Assembly (NCBI GenBank): GCA_032622095.1 | Contig: CP136068.1 | Coordinates: 134,547,989-134,611,988 of the forward strand | Origin: Siphonodentalium dalli | Taxonomy: Eukaryota; Mollusca; Scaphopoda; Gadilida; Siphonodentaliidae | DNA: 64,000 bases | Direction: 5' to 3' | Shown here: positions 21,902 through 34,473 of the stretch, in pieces | Numbering within the stretch: position 1 is the stretch's first letter | Layout: each line of letters starts with the position of its first letter | Made by a program: the position numbers and the translations under genes | The notes under the pieces: model-generated | What the model saw: only the letters and a program-made list of their open reading frames with translations | Told to the model about the DNA's origin: nothing | Databases searched by the model: none

Positions 21902-23283
21902 TCTACTATATATTTTGAGAACTCCGTATATATGTGTATGTGTATATATGTGTGTATGTGGGTACTTCATAGAATCGAAAACGGCTGGTCGGATCGAGCT
22001 CAAATTTCGTATATAATGGTAAAATCCCACGCGGATCGACAACGTCGCATTTTGGACAAGCTCTGAGCACTAATTCTCCATTCCCAATCATCAAAATCAC
22101 CGCAAACGGCACTTCGGGGGTTAAGGCATCAATGATCTTTATATTGACCACATTTGTATTCGTTAACCGACTAACGCTCTTTATTGCCATCGACGTTGCT
22201 AAACGGTTACCCATGCATACGAAACTACGGATGCAAACGCGAAATGCATATATTTTGAGACTTCCGTATATATATATATGTGTGTATATGTGTGTGTGGG
22301 TTCTTCATAGAATCGAAAACGGCTGCGCGGATCGAGCTCAAATTTTGTATATAAGTGTAAAAACACACTGGGATCGTCGACGTCGCGTTTTGGACAAGCT
22401 CTGAGCACTCATTCTCCACTCCCAATCATCAGAATCACCGCAAACGGCACTTCTGGGGTTAAGGCATCAATGATCTTTATATTGACCATATTTGGAGTCG
22501 TTAACCGACTAACGCTCTTTATTGCCATCGACGTTGCTAAACGGTTACCCATGCATACGAAACTACGGATGCAAAACGCGAAATGCATATATTTTGAGAC
22601 TTCCTTATATATATGTGTGTGTGGGTAATTCATAGAATCGAAAACGGCTGCGCGGATCGAGCTCAAATTTCGTATATAAGTGTAAAAAAACCAACGGGGA
22701 TCGTCATCGTCGAGTTTTGGACAAGCTCTGAGCACTCATTCTCCACTCCTAATCATCAAAATCACCGCAAACGGCACTTCGGGGGTTAAGGTATCAACGA
22801 TCTTTATATTGATAATATTTGGAGTCGTTAACCGAATAACGCTCTTTACTGACATCGACTTTGCTAAACGGTTACCCATGCATACGAAACTACGGATGCA
22901 AAACGCGAAATGCATTTATCTCGACTAAAAAGGCAGAATTAACGTGTTGTGTGATTCTTATGTCTGTCGTTCCTAGGAAGGGGGGAAATTTTCAATCAGG
23001 GACGGGTACTGCGTGTTGTGTGAAAACAAAAAATGCGTGTTGAGTGATTCTTATGTCTGTCGTTTCTAGGCACGGGGGAAATTTTCATCGGGTCAGTTTT
23101 TCCGCCCGATGTAATTAAAAATGCACATTTAACTCATGTTATAAACAAAAAATTAATATTAACTCATTGAAATAAAATAATTAAATTACAAAATTAATTA
23201 AAAAATTAATTAAAAATTAAATAAAAAAATTAAAAATTGTCATGTTTCTGACGAACGCCGCCTGTGGCGGGCTAACCTGCTAG
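21902..23283 (+). mobile_element. Helitron-like family C, copy 4
   Basis: Three ~338 bp core units (TCTCCA landmarks near 22075, 22412, 22740), AT-rich tail, and hairpin CCGCCTGTGGCGG before the CTAG at 23280-23283. Confidence 0.75.
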
Positions 23284-24330
23284 TCTACTATATATTTTAA
23301 GAACTCCGTATATATGTGTGTGTGTGTATATATGTGTGTATGTGGGTACTTCATAGAATCGAAAACGGCTGGTCGGATCGAGATCAAATTTCGTATATAA
23401 TGGTAAAATCCCACGGGGATCGACAACGTCGCATTTTGGACAAGCTCTGAGCACTCATTCTCCACTCCCAATCATCAGAATCACCGCAAACGGCACTTCT
23501 GGGGTTAAGGCATCAATGATCTTTATATTGACCATATTTGGAGTCGTTAACCGACCAACGCTCTTTATTGCCATCGACGTTGCTAAACGGTTACCCATGC
23601 ATACGAAACTACGGATGCAAAACGCGAAATGCATATATTTTGAGACTTCCGTATATATATGTGTGTGTGGGTAATTCATAGAATCGAAAACGGCTGCGCG
23701 GATCGATCTCAAATTTCGTATATAAGTGTAAAAAAAACCAACGTGGATCGTCATCGTCGAGTTTTGGACAAACTCTGAGCACTCATTCTGCACTCCCAAT
23801 CATCAAAATCACCGCAAACGGCACTTCGTGGGTTAAGGCATCAACGATCTTTATATTGATCATATTTGGAGTCGTTAACCGACTAACGCTCTTTACTGAC
23901 ATCGACTTTGCTAAACGATTACCCATGCATACGAAACTACGGATCCAAAACGCGAAATGCATTTATCTCGATTAAAAAGGCAGAATTAACGTGTTGTGTG
24001 ATTCTTATGTCTGTTGTTCCTAGGAACGGGGGAAATTTTCAATCAGGGACGGGTACTGCGTGTTGTGTGAAAACAAAAAATGCGTGTTGAGTGATTCTTA
24101 TGTCTGTCGTTTCTAGGCACGGGGGAAATTTTCATCGGGTCAGTTTTTCTGCCCGATGTAATTAAAAATGCACATTTAACTCATGTTATAAACAAAAAAT
24201 TAATATTAACTCATTAAAATAAAATAATTAAATTACAAAATTAATTCAAAAATTAATTAAAAATTAAATAAAAAAATTAAAAATTGTCATGTTTCTGACG
24301 AACACCGCCTGTGGCGGGCTAACCTGCTAG
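23284..24330 (+). mobile_element. Helitron-like family C, copy 5
   Basis: Same ends as copy 4 but only two core units, which explains a length about 338 bp shorter. Confidence 0.75.
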
Positions 24331-25704
24331 TCTACTATATATTTTGAGACTTCCGTATATATGTGTGTTATATGTGTGTGGGTACTTCATAGAATCGAAA
24401 ACGGCTAGCGGATCGAGCTCAAATTTCGTATATAAATGTAAAAACCCACAGGGATCGTCGACGTCGCATTTTGGACAAGCTCTGAGCACTCATTCTCCAC
24501 TCCCAATCATCAAAATCACCGCAAACGGCACTTCGGGGGTTAAGGCATCAATGATCTTTATATTGACCACATTTGGAGTCGTTAACCGACCAACGCTCTT
24601 TATTGCCATCGACGTTGCTAAACGGTTACCCATGCATACGAAACTACGGATGCAAAACGCGAAATGCATATATTTTGAGACTTCAGTATATATATGTGTG
24701 TGTATATGTGTGTGTGGGTTCTTCATAGAATCCAAAACGGCTGCGCGGATCGAGCTCAAATTGTGTATATAAGTGTAAAAACACACGGGGATCGTCGACG
24801 TCGTGTTTTGGACAAGCTCTGAGCACTCATTCTCCACTCCCAATCATCAGAATCACCGCAAACGGCACTTCTGGGGTTAAGGCATCAATGATCTTTATAT
24901 TGACCATATTTGGAGTCGTTAACCGACTAACGCTCTTTATTGCCATCGACGTTGCTAAACGGTTACCCATGCATACGAAACTACGGATGCAAAACGCGAA
25001 ATGCATATATTTTGAGACTTCCTTATATATATGTGTGTGTGGGTAATTCATAGAATCGAAAACGGCTGCGCGGATCGAGCTCAAATTTCGTATATAAGTG
25101 TAAAAAAAAAAAAAACGTGGATCGTCATCGTCGAGTTTTGGATAAGCTCTGAGCACTCATTCTCCACTCCCAATCATCAAAATCACCGCAAACGGCACTT
25201 CGTGGGTTAAGGCATCAACGATCTTTATATTGATCATATTTGGAGTCGTTAACCGACTAACGCTCTTTACTGACATCGACTTTGCTAAACGGTTACCCAT
25301 GCATACGAAACTACGGATGCAAAACGCGAAATGCATTTATCTCTATTAAAAAGGCAGAATTAACGTGTTGTGTGATTCTTATGTCTGTTGTTCCTAGGAA
25401 CGGGGGAAATTTTCAATCAGGGACGGGTACTGCGTGTTGTGTGAAAACAAAAAATGCGTGTTGAGTGATTCTTATGTCTGTCGTTTCTAGGCACGGGGGA
25501 AATTTTCATCGGGTCAGTTTTTCTGCCCGATGTAATTAAAAATGCACATTTAACTCATGTTATAAACAAAAAATTAATATTAACCCATTAAAATAAAATA
25601 ATTAAATTACAAAATTAATTCAAAAATTAATTAAAAATTAAATAAAAAAATTAAAAATTGTCATGTTTCTGACGAACACCGCCTGTGGCGGGCTAACCTG
25701 CTAG
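24331..25704 (+). mobile_element. Helitron-like family C, copy 6
   Basis: Three core units; nearly the same sequence as copies 7 and 8. Confidence 0.75.
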
Positions 25705-27087
25705 TCTACTATATATTTTGAGACTTCCGTATATATGTGTGTTATATGTGTGTGGGTACTTCATAGAATCGAAAACGGCTAGCGGATCGAGCTCAAATTT
25801 CGTATATAAATGTAAAAACCCACGGGGATCGTCGACGTCGCATTTTGGACAAGCTCTGAGCACTCATTCTCCACTCCCAATCATCAAAATCACCGCAAAC
25901 GGCACTTCGGGGGTTAAGGCATCTATGATCTTTATATTGACCACATTTGTAGTCGTTAACCGACCAACGCTCTTTATTGCCATCGACGTTGCTAAACGGT
26001 TACCCATGCATACGAAACTACGGATGCAAAACGCGAAATGCATATATTTTGAGACTTCCGTATATATATATGTGTGTATATGTGTGTGTGGGTTCTTCAT
26101 AGAATCGAAAACGGCTGCGAGGATCGAGCTCAAATTTTGTATATAAGTGTAAAAACACACGGGGATCGTCGACGTCGCGTTTTGGACAAGCTCTGAGCAC
26201 TCATTCTCCACTCCCAATCATCAGAATCACCGCAAACGGCACTTCTGGGGTTAAGGCATCAATGATCTTTATATTGACCATATTTGGAGTCGTTAACCGA
26301 CTAACGCTCTTTATTGCCATCGACGTTGCCAAACGGTTACCCATGCATACGAAACTACGGATGCAAAACGCGAAATGCATATATTTTGAGACTTCCGTAT
26401 ATATATATATGTGTGTATATGTGTGTGTGGGTTCTTCATAGAATCCAAAACGGCTGCGCGGATCGAGCTCAAATTTTGTATATAAGTGTAAAAACACACG
26501 GTGATCGTCGACGTCGCGTTTTGGACAAGCTCTGAGCACTCATTCTCCACTCCCAATCATCAGAATCACCGCAAACGGCACTTCGGGGGTTAAGGCATCA
26601 ATGATCTTTATATTGTTAATATTTGGAGTCGTTAACCGACTAACGCTCTTTACTGACATCGACTTTGCTAAACGGTTACCCATGCATACGAAACTACGGA
26701 TGCAAAACGCGAAATGCATTTATCTCGATTAAAAAGGCAGAATTAACGTGTTGTGTGATTCTTATGTCTGTCGTTCCTAGGAACGGGGGAAATTTTCAAT
26801 CAGGGACGGGTACTGCGTGTTGTGTGAAAACAAAAAATGCGTGTTGTGTGATTCTTATGTCTGTCGTTTCTAGGCACGGGGGAAATTTTCATCGGGTCAG
26901 TTTTTCCGCCCGATGTAATTAAAAATGCACATTTAACTCATGTTATAAACAAAAAATTAATATTAACTCATTGAAATAAAATAATTAAATTACAAAATTA
27001 ATTCAAAAATTAATTAAAAATTAAATAAAAAAATTAAAAATTGTCATGTTTCTGACGAACGCCGCCTGTGGCGGGCTAACCTGCTAG
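25705..27087 (+). mobile_element. Helitron-like family C, copy 7
   Basis: Three core units. Its first ~330 bp nearly match copy 6, indicating recent duplication. Confidence 0.75.
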
Positions 27088-28472
27088 TCTACTATATATT
27101 TTAAGAACTCCGTATATATGTGTGTGTGTGTATATATGTGTGTATGTGGGTACTTCATAGAATCGAAAACGGCTGGTCGGATCGAGATCAAATTTCGTAT
27201 ATAATGGTAAAATCCCACGGGGATCGACAACGTCGCATTTTGGACAAGCTCTGAGCACTAATTCTCCATTCCCAATCATCAAAATCAACGCAAACGGCAC
27301 TTCGGGGGTTAAGGCATCAATGATCTTTATATTGACCACATTTGGAGTCGTTAACCGACCAACGCTCTTTATTGCCATCGACGTTGCTAAACGGTTACCC
27401 ATGCATACGAAACTATGGATGCAAAACGCGAAATGCATATATTTTGAGACTTCCGTATATATATATGTGTGTATATGTGTGTGTGGGTTCTTCATAGAAT
27501 CCAAAACGGCTGCGCGGATCGAGCTCAAATTTTGTATATAAGTGTAAAAACACACGGTGATCGTCGACGTCGCGTTTTGGACAAGCTCTGAGCACTCATT
27601 CTCCACTCCCAATCATCAGAATCACCGCAAACGGCACTTCTGGGGTTAAGGCATCAATGTTCTTTATATTGACCATATTTGGAGTCGTTAACCGACTAAC
27701 GCTCTTTATTGCCATCGACGTTGCTAAACGGTTACCCATGCATACGAAACTACGGATGCAAAACGCGAAATGCATATATTTTGAGACTTCCGTATATATA
27801 TGTGTGTGTGGGTAATTCATAGAATCGAAAACGGCTGCGCGGATCGAGCTCAAATTTCGTATATAAGTGTAAAAAAAAACCAACGGGGATCGTCATCGTC
27901 GAGTTTTGGACAAGCTCTGAGCACTCATTCTCCACTCCCAATCATCAAAATCACCGCAAACGGCACTTCGGGGGTTAAGGCATCAACGATCTTTATATTG
28001 ATCATATTTGGAGTCGTTAACCGACTAACGCTCTTTACTGACATCGACTTTGCTAAACGGTTACCCATGCATACGAAACTACGGATGCAAAACGCGAAAT
28101 GCATTTATCTCGATTAAAAAGGCAGAATTAACGTGTTGTGTGATTCTTATGTCTGTTGTTCCTAGGAACGGGGGAAATTTTCAATCAGGGACGGGTACTG
28201 CGTGTTGTGTGAAAACAAAAAATGCGTGTTGAGTGATTCTTATGTCTGTCGTTTCTAGGCACGGGGGAAATTTTCATCGGGTCAGTTTTTCTGCCCGATG
28301 TAATTAAAAATGCACATTTAACTCATGTTATAAACAAAAAATTAATATTAACTCATTAAAATAAAATAATTAAATTACAAAATTAATTCAAAAATTAATT
28401 AAAAATTAAATAAAAAAATTAAAAATTGTCATGTTTCTGACGAACACCGCCTGTGGCGGGCTAACCTGCTAG
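27088..28472 (+). mobile_element. Helitron-like family C, copy 8
   Basis: Three core units. Its 5' end (TTTTAAGAACTCCG) matches copy 5 rather than copies 6-7, so duplications involved more than one template. Confidence 0.75.
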
Positions 28473-29348
28473 TCTACTATATATTTTGAGACTTCCGTAT
28501 ATATGTGTGTTATATGTGTGTGGGTACTTCATAGAATCGAAAACGGCTAGCGGATCGAGCTCAAATTTCGTATATAATTGTAAAAACCCACGGGGATCGT
28601 CGACGTCGCATTTTGGACAAGCTCTGAGCACTCATTCTCCACTCCCAATCATCAAAATCACCGCAAACGGCACTTCGGGGCTTAAGGCATCAACTATCTT
28701 TATATTGACCATATTTGGAGTTGTTAACCGACTAAAGCTCTTTATTGCCATCGACGTTGCTAAACGGTTACCCATGCGTACGAAACTACGGATGCAAAAC
28801 GCGAAATGCATTTATCTCGATTAAAAAGGCAGAATTAACGTGTTGTGTGATTCTTATGTCTGTCGTTCCTAGGAACGGGGGAAATTTTCAATCATACCTC
28901 TTTTAGGGACGGGTACTGCGTGTTGTGTGAAAAAAAAATGCGTGTTGTGTGATTCTTATGTCTGACGTTCCTAGGCACGGGGGAAATTTTCATCGGGTCA
29001 GTTTTTCCGCCCGATGTACCTTAAATCATACCTCTTTTAGGGACAGGTACTGCGTGTTGTGTGATTCTTATGTCTTCTTCACCCTTAATCGGGTAAAATA
29101 AGGTCTAATCGGGTAAAATATTGAAAAACCAAAAATTTAATTAAAAATTTAATCCAAAAAATTAATTCAAAAATCCAGTAAATTAACAATGCACATTTAA
29201 CTCATGTCATAAACAAAAAATTAATATTAACTCATTGAATTTTTTTTTTTTTTTTAAATTAATTCAAAAATTAATTAAAAATTAATTAAAAAAATAAAAA
29301 ATTGTCATGTTTCTGACGAACGCCGCCAGTGGCGGGCTAACCTGCTAG
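28473..29348 (+). mobile_element. Helitron-like family C, copy 9 (terminal)
   Basis: One core unit and a long tail like that of copy 1 (it contains the 'cttcttcaccttaatcgggtaaaa' block absent from copies 4-8). It ends CTAG at 29345-29348, followed by T. Confidence 0.75.
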
Positions 29349-30240
29349 TAATATATAAATGATTCAGTGAGATCTTGATTACTGATTACCGAGGGGTTGT
29401 GATAAGTACTGGATTAATTGTCTGATGTGTGGTGGAGTTGTGGCCAGGTCGGGCGGTGCCTCATTAAACAAAGTATGTAATTTTGTTGTGTATTAGGTTT
29501 TGTAATAAGAAGTTTTATTGCCATGCCTTGCACATGGCTGTTGTTTGTTTGGGACCCAATCACTGTGTTCAACATTGTATGTGTTATGACTGCAGTGCGT
29601 CTTTCTGTGACATATAATGCCCGTTGAAAGGTAGCCCAAGTATTTACCAACCTATTTCGATACCGGAAAAACAATTTAATGCGAATATTATTAGATGTAT
29701 TTTGGAGCGTAAACCGCCATGTTGCTTTAAGTCATATACTTTAAAATATATTTGTTTTATCAAAATGGAACAACAAAGAGCGTTTCTGTTTAATATATTG
29801 TTGATATGGTAAGAATACAGAGCTTTATTTCACTTCTGGGCATCAACTTGAACACAGCTGGACAATGGTTATAGCATGTATTTTCGAGCATGAAAACAGT
29901 TTGACTCGTTCACATACTGTTATATTCTTGAATTTCCGAAAATCCAACTTACCAGCTAATGTACGGTACATATATCTCCTAAAATATCAAGATATTTAAC
30001 GATATGCAAAATGCATTATCAGGTTGATTCTTACCGCCGAATCATAAGCTGTGTATAGATCGCGCAATTTATAACATTGCTTCATTACGACACCTTTCAA
30101 CTGCGTAAAAATACACTAAGAAACAGAGATTATTCCTTGGAGATGCCATGTCCGATTTCACGGTGGGGAGTTACGATAATGATCCCACTAATGCGATGTT
30201 TTGAAGGCCCGATATCACCTTTCACGAGAGGAAGATTTAA
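29349..30240. other. No gene recognised
   Basis: AT-rich flank of the Helitron array. Short ORFs (29414-29674 minus, 29624-29812 plus) show no recognisable motif. Confidence 0.45.
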
Positions 30241-30631
30241 TCCTTTACCCAACAAACCGGCCAAAACCGGCCAAATAAAGCTTCAACAGCCTAAAATATC
30301 TTCGGTCTGTCTCAATAGAACCATACAAATATGGATATCATTGGAACCGGCTCCTTGACCACATTGTGATAGTTACAGTTATGCCCTGTGCCAATGCATT
30401 CTCTTATATATGCGAGTCGACCATAGGTCGCCTCGCATATATAAGAGAATGCATTGGCGTAAAAAAAAACTTTTTTTAAACTTTTTACCATTTTTTCTTA
30501 CATTCTTTAACAATTTTATAATTTGTTATCTGTTAAGCCAATGCATTCTCTTATATATGCGAGGCTACCTATGGTCGACTCGCATATATAAGAGAATGCA
30601 TTGGCACATGGCCCTTCTGTTGGGTAAAGGG
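30241..30631 (+). mobile_element. TTAA-flanked palindromic MITE, family 1, copy 1
   Basis: Flanked by TTAA at 30237-30240 and 30632-30635. The ends are YCCTTTACCCAACA and TGTTGGGTAAAGGG. A TTAA target with CCCTTT ends fits piggyBac-type MITEs (established for that superfamily; assignment is inference). Inside are two ~69 bp near-perfect hairpins (30390-30458 and 30537-30605) whose arms read GCCAATGCATTCTCTTATAT onward. No ORF. Confidence 0.8.
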
Positions 30632-30635
30632 TTAA

Positions 30636-31614
30636 CACGTTTTCAACCCAACAAATAAGATTCACATATTAAGCCTATAGTTCGTGGGGTGATTATCAGT
30701 AATTTCGCTATGTACACAACGGTTCATCGACATATAATGTATCCCAATCGTAATTTCGAGTATAACTTAGACCAATCGTAATTCCGGGTAGTCTTCAAAG
30801 TGAAAATAGTTATACATTGTCGAGAGTGGAACGGAATATTTTTTACTGAATTTAACCAATATATTTCTTGACGCTGAGTGAGCGCTGCCGCTGAAATACT
30901 ATATGGAGAAGCGTGTAAATTTCATAATGTTCATTTCATTCATAAGATGTCACTGTGTCGATTTCAACGAAAATCGACGAACAGCGTCATCGTGTAACTT
31001 TCCCCATTGGGCGAATTCGCCTGAACCTGCATTAATGTATCTTCTGCTTTGTTCATTTCTTATGTGCTCCCTTTCGATTCCAGAAAAATAGTATATATTA
31101 GTTATGGATTATCAGATACAATGTGTACTATGTAGTTTTATGATGACAATTTATTTCATATTAAATATACGTTGTTTCGTTCCAACTGCTGTACATTGAA
31201 GGCCCACCGTCGCACAGTAGATCGGTAAATTCGTGATGTGAATCTTATTATATTTCACATCACGAATCGCTTTTCACTACGACCCGCCGGTGTAGACTGT
31301 AGCTACTATTAGCGTTATGTCATATGTTCTCCATAAAAGGTAAGCTACCGCTACGAGTGAACTTAAATTGTAATTCAATGTTCATAATTCCCATTTGCAT
31401 TATCAGTAATCGAAAGACACGGTAGATATCTTTCGCAAAATCTCTAATACGATCACGGACATGATATATTGTCCTTATAAGGTGGACACTATCACAACTT
31501 CCATGCGATGGTTAATTAGTGAGACGGCATCTGCCACAATATATTCGGTTATACATATATTTTATGGAAGGTAAAGTGCTTCACTTTCAGATCCCATGTT
31601 CTTTTCGGCAGCTA
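30636..31614. other. No gene recognised; one perfect hairpin
   Basis: ATTCGTGATGTGAA at 31229-31242 pairs perfectly with TTCACATCACGAAT at 31254-31267 across an 11-base loop. Nothing else stands out. Confidence 0.5.
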
Positions 31615-31960
31615 GGATATTGTCCATATCCGTCTGTCTGAGCTCTATGCAGATTCAGAGGGGACAACCCAGATGGCATAAACAGTGTCTACAAGATTAG
31701 TTATTTACGAGGAAGTTAATGGTCCAGGTTAAAACTTTCTAACGTGACTCTGTCGGAGTCAGGGGAAGAAAAGGGGGAGGGCGACAAAACCAATTTCCAC
31801 CAAATGAATACATAACCGTCGCCAAGATTTTGTCTTTATTGAAAAAAATGGTGGCAATTTGAATGAAAAATGTGAGGTTTTGGAGAAACTCTCTACTGTT
31901 AAGTTCGGAGATAGAATATATTGGAAACACCCTTTTCGTAGATAGAGTATGTTATTAACA
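31615..31960 (+). mobile_element. Fragment of Helitron-like family D
   Basis: 'ggggacaacccagatggc', 'acgaggaagttaatggtcc', 'gtcaggggaagaaaagggggaggg' and 'atttccaccaaatgaatacataa' match the 5' part and core of the element at 55382-58195. The TC 5' terminus is replaced by 'ccgtctgtctgagctc', and no CTAG end follows. Confidence 0.55.
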
Positions 31961-32707
31961 GAAACACCCTGTACCGTTCAATGCTTAAATGGGAATGGAC
32001 ACGGAACATTCGAGAACGAATACCTCAGTGACGAGAACACACATCTAGAATTGTGTTTCATTCGCTAATGGAAGGGTTATATTTTGTGATTGTTTTGGAA
32101 CCCGTACCCCGTTTAAAATCTTGAACACACCGCGGACTGACGAAATATACTCGCAATATTAAACGAATAAGGCGACAACTGGCATTACTATCAGGATTTG
32201 TATGGATGAGTTTGTTCCAGAATGTCAATAGGGCACTTTACAAAAGTGGATAGGCAACATGAAAGGCGATTGTCGATTCTCCGTGGACCCCATATCCTAA
32301 TTAAAGTATGGACCAGACACAAATTGAAGGGCGGTGCAACCAATTTTAAATGGCATTGTGTACAAAAGGGAATACTATACGAAAATGCACAATTTATATT
32401 CATGGGTTGGTTCCGAACAATCCAGGACACTTTACAAAAATGCGACTGGCTAATAAGAAAGCCGATTGTTTTATACGTTGGGGACACATCCCTATTTATT
32501 TTTTAAGCAGACCCCGAGCTGAAGAGAGATACTATGAACATTAAATGGATTGGTATCAAGGGATATACATAAACAAATATGGATGAGAGGCTGGAAAATC
32601 TGAAAAGCGAATTCATCACAAACTGAATGAAAATGCTCTCAATATTAACTGCATGAGGTCGTGGCCAAATGATAGTTATGTTATGAATCACACAGTTGGA
32701 ATGAATA
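31961..32707. other. No gene recognised; weak ~200 bp duplication
   Basis: 'gggcactttacaaaagtggataggc' (about 32229) and 'ggacactttacaaaaatgcgactggc' (about 32425) mark a diverged direct duplication, possibly degenerate element core. Confidence 0.4.
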
Positions 32708-32711
32708 TTAA

Positions 32712-33103
32712 CCCTTTACCCAACAAACCGGCCAAAACCGGCCAAATAAAGCTTCAACAGCCTAAAATATCTTCGGTCTGTCTCAATAGAACCATACAAA
32801 TATGGATATCATTGGAACCGGCTCATTGACCACATTGTGATGGTTACAGTTATGCCCTGTGCCAATACATTCTCTTATATATGCGAGTCGACCATAGGTC
32901 GCCTCGCATATATAAGAGAATGCATTGGCCTAAAAAAAATCTTTTTTTTAAACTTTTTATCATTTTTTCTTACATTCTTTAACAATTTTATAATTTTTAA
33001 TGTGTTAAGCCAATGCATTCTCTTATATATGCGAGGCGACCTATGGTCGACTCGCATATATAAGAGAATGCATTGGCACAGGGCCCTTCTGTTGGGTAAA
33101 GGG
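32712..33103 (+). mobile_element. TTAA-flanked palindromic MITE, family 1, copy 2
   Basis: TTAA at 32708-32711 and 33104-33107, CCCTTTACCCAACA ends, two ~69 bp hairpins. Nearly identical to copy 1. Confidence 0.8.
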
Positions 33104-33107
33104 TTAA

Positions 33108-34360
33108 AGTTATGTTGAGCACTCTGCTATGGCTTGTTTTCAACGTTCAAACTTGCTCGACGCATGCATGTCAATAATTTTGTTTCAATATTGCCTCGTT
33201 TGTTTGTCGATGATTTGTTCGGGACGAATGGAGGCTGTTTGTCTAAGAGCTCTTTCCATCAATGTATCACATTATTATAATCAATAAATTTGAAAATTGA
33301 TCAAGGAAATATGGGTTGATACACAAATCGGACTTGGCACTGAAAGGGTTAATGCACATTGGCGTGTATAGGCTACTAAAACATATCCTCGTGCAAATAG
33401 GTTAAAATTGGACTTAGCGGAATTATACCCGTTATTCTGGTTTATGGTGCGGGCCACCGTGACAGTGAAAACATACGACAAAGAGCATGCATTTGGTAAG
33501 TCGATTTAGGTTCATATAGAACGTAATTAACATTAAAATAATCTCGATATGGGCTTATTTGTGTTTTTGAAATATTTTCAATGTTAGCCTATTTTCAGGG
33601 GAACAGGATGGCTATAAAACTGAAATTTAATCAACTGGTTATTAGTTTCGTGACTTTTTATTTTGTGTATTGTGGATGGGTTCCAGATCCACTGAAAGAC
33701 AGGGGAGTTTAGATGCCCACAAATGAATCGATGGGAATCACATAGATACTCATTGACAAGAAAGTATCCAGAACAATAGTAAATCGCTTATACAATGGGG
33801 GAACCAAAATTCCTCTTATGTAATTTCTTAATTTGTTTTTTAAATACTACAATTATCACTAAAATTGTCACATTATTGGACTTTGTAGCTTGATCCTCCA
33901 TCCATCTTGAATTTACGATATACCTGTATAACGTTTAAACATAAACGTACATATCATCCATGCAGCTGCCATGTAGGTTTTTTGGGGGAACAGTTTTAGC
34001 AGTCATATGTGTAAATGTACACAGGCACGTACACGTCAATCAACGTCATAAACTTGTATTATTTGGAAGTATGAATATTTATGATGTTCATTCTTGGAAA
34101 TAATTGCCGATACAGCAAGTGTTCTAATATATAAGTCTATGTGTTGTTTAATCAAAATTATAATCTTTGTGCAAATGTCCGTTCGTCATCTCACAGTTAT
34201 TGTGTTATCCCATATATAAAAGTAACCCATATGCCATTACTAATGATTTAAAGGTGCGGGTCCCGATCTCAGAATCTGAATATGTTTTTTCTTTCCAAAA
34301 AAGGGGTTCTGGATACATAAAGACCGGAATAAAATGTTTGCGCCCAGTGTCCGTGTTCGT
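33108..34360. other. No gene recognised
   Basis: AT-rich sequence without visible coding motifs or clear repeats. Confidence 0.45.
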
Positions 34361-34473
34361 GACACCACCTGTTCTATGTGACACCACCTGTTCTATGTGA
34401 CACAACCTGTTCTATGTGACACCACCTGTTCTATGTGACACCACCTGTTCTATGTGACACCACCTGTTCTATG
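34361..34473. repeat. 19 bp tandem repeat
   Basis: 'gacaccacctgttctatgt' repeats about six times (one copy with CAACC) and leads directly into the 57 bp array, whose unit contains this 19 bp block. Confidence 0.9.

Larger units (their letters stand above)
18230..29348 (+). repeat. Nine-copy head-to-tail Helitron-like array (family C), 11.1 kb
   Basis: Nine elements abut without spacers: every internal CTAG is followed immediately by TCTAC(T/A)ATATA. Lengths are 1527, 1108, 1037, 1382, 1047, 1374, 1383, 1385 and 876 bp. Except in copies 2 and 3, the core is one to three ~338 bp units, and the ~1047 versus ~1380 lengths differ by one unit. Copies 4-8 are nearly identical over long stretches. 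The flanking bases are T at 18229 and T at 29349. ORFs of 60-178 codons on both strands recur only because the DNA repeats. Confidence 0.85.

Noticed and set aside
21902-28824. Recurrent ORFs of 60-178 codons on both strands in the Helitron C array
   Set aside because: They recur only because the DNA is tandemly repeated, exist on both strands of the same bases, vary in length with TA/TG tracts, and show no domain or start context.
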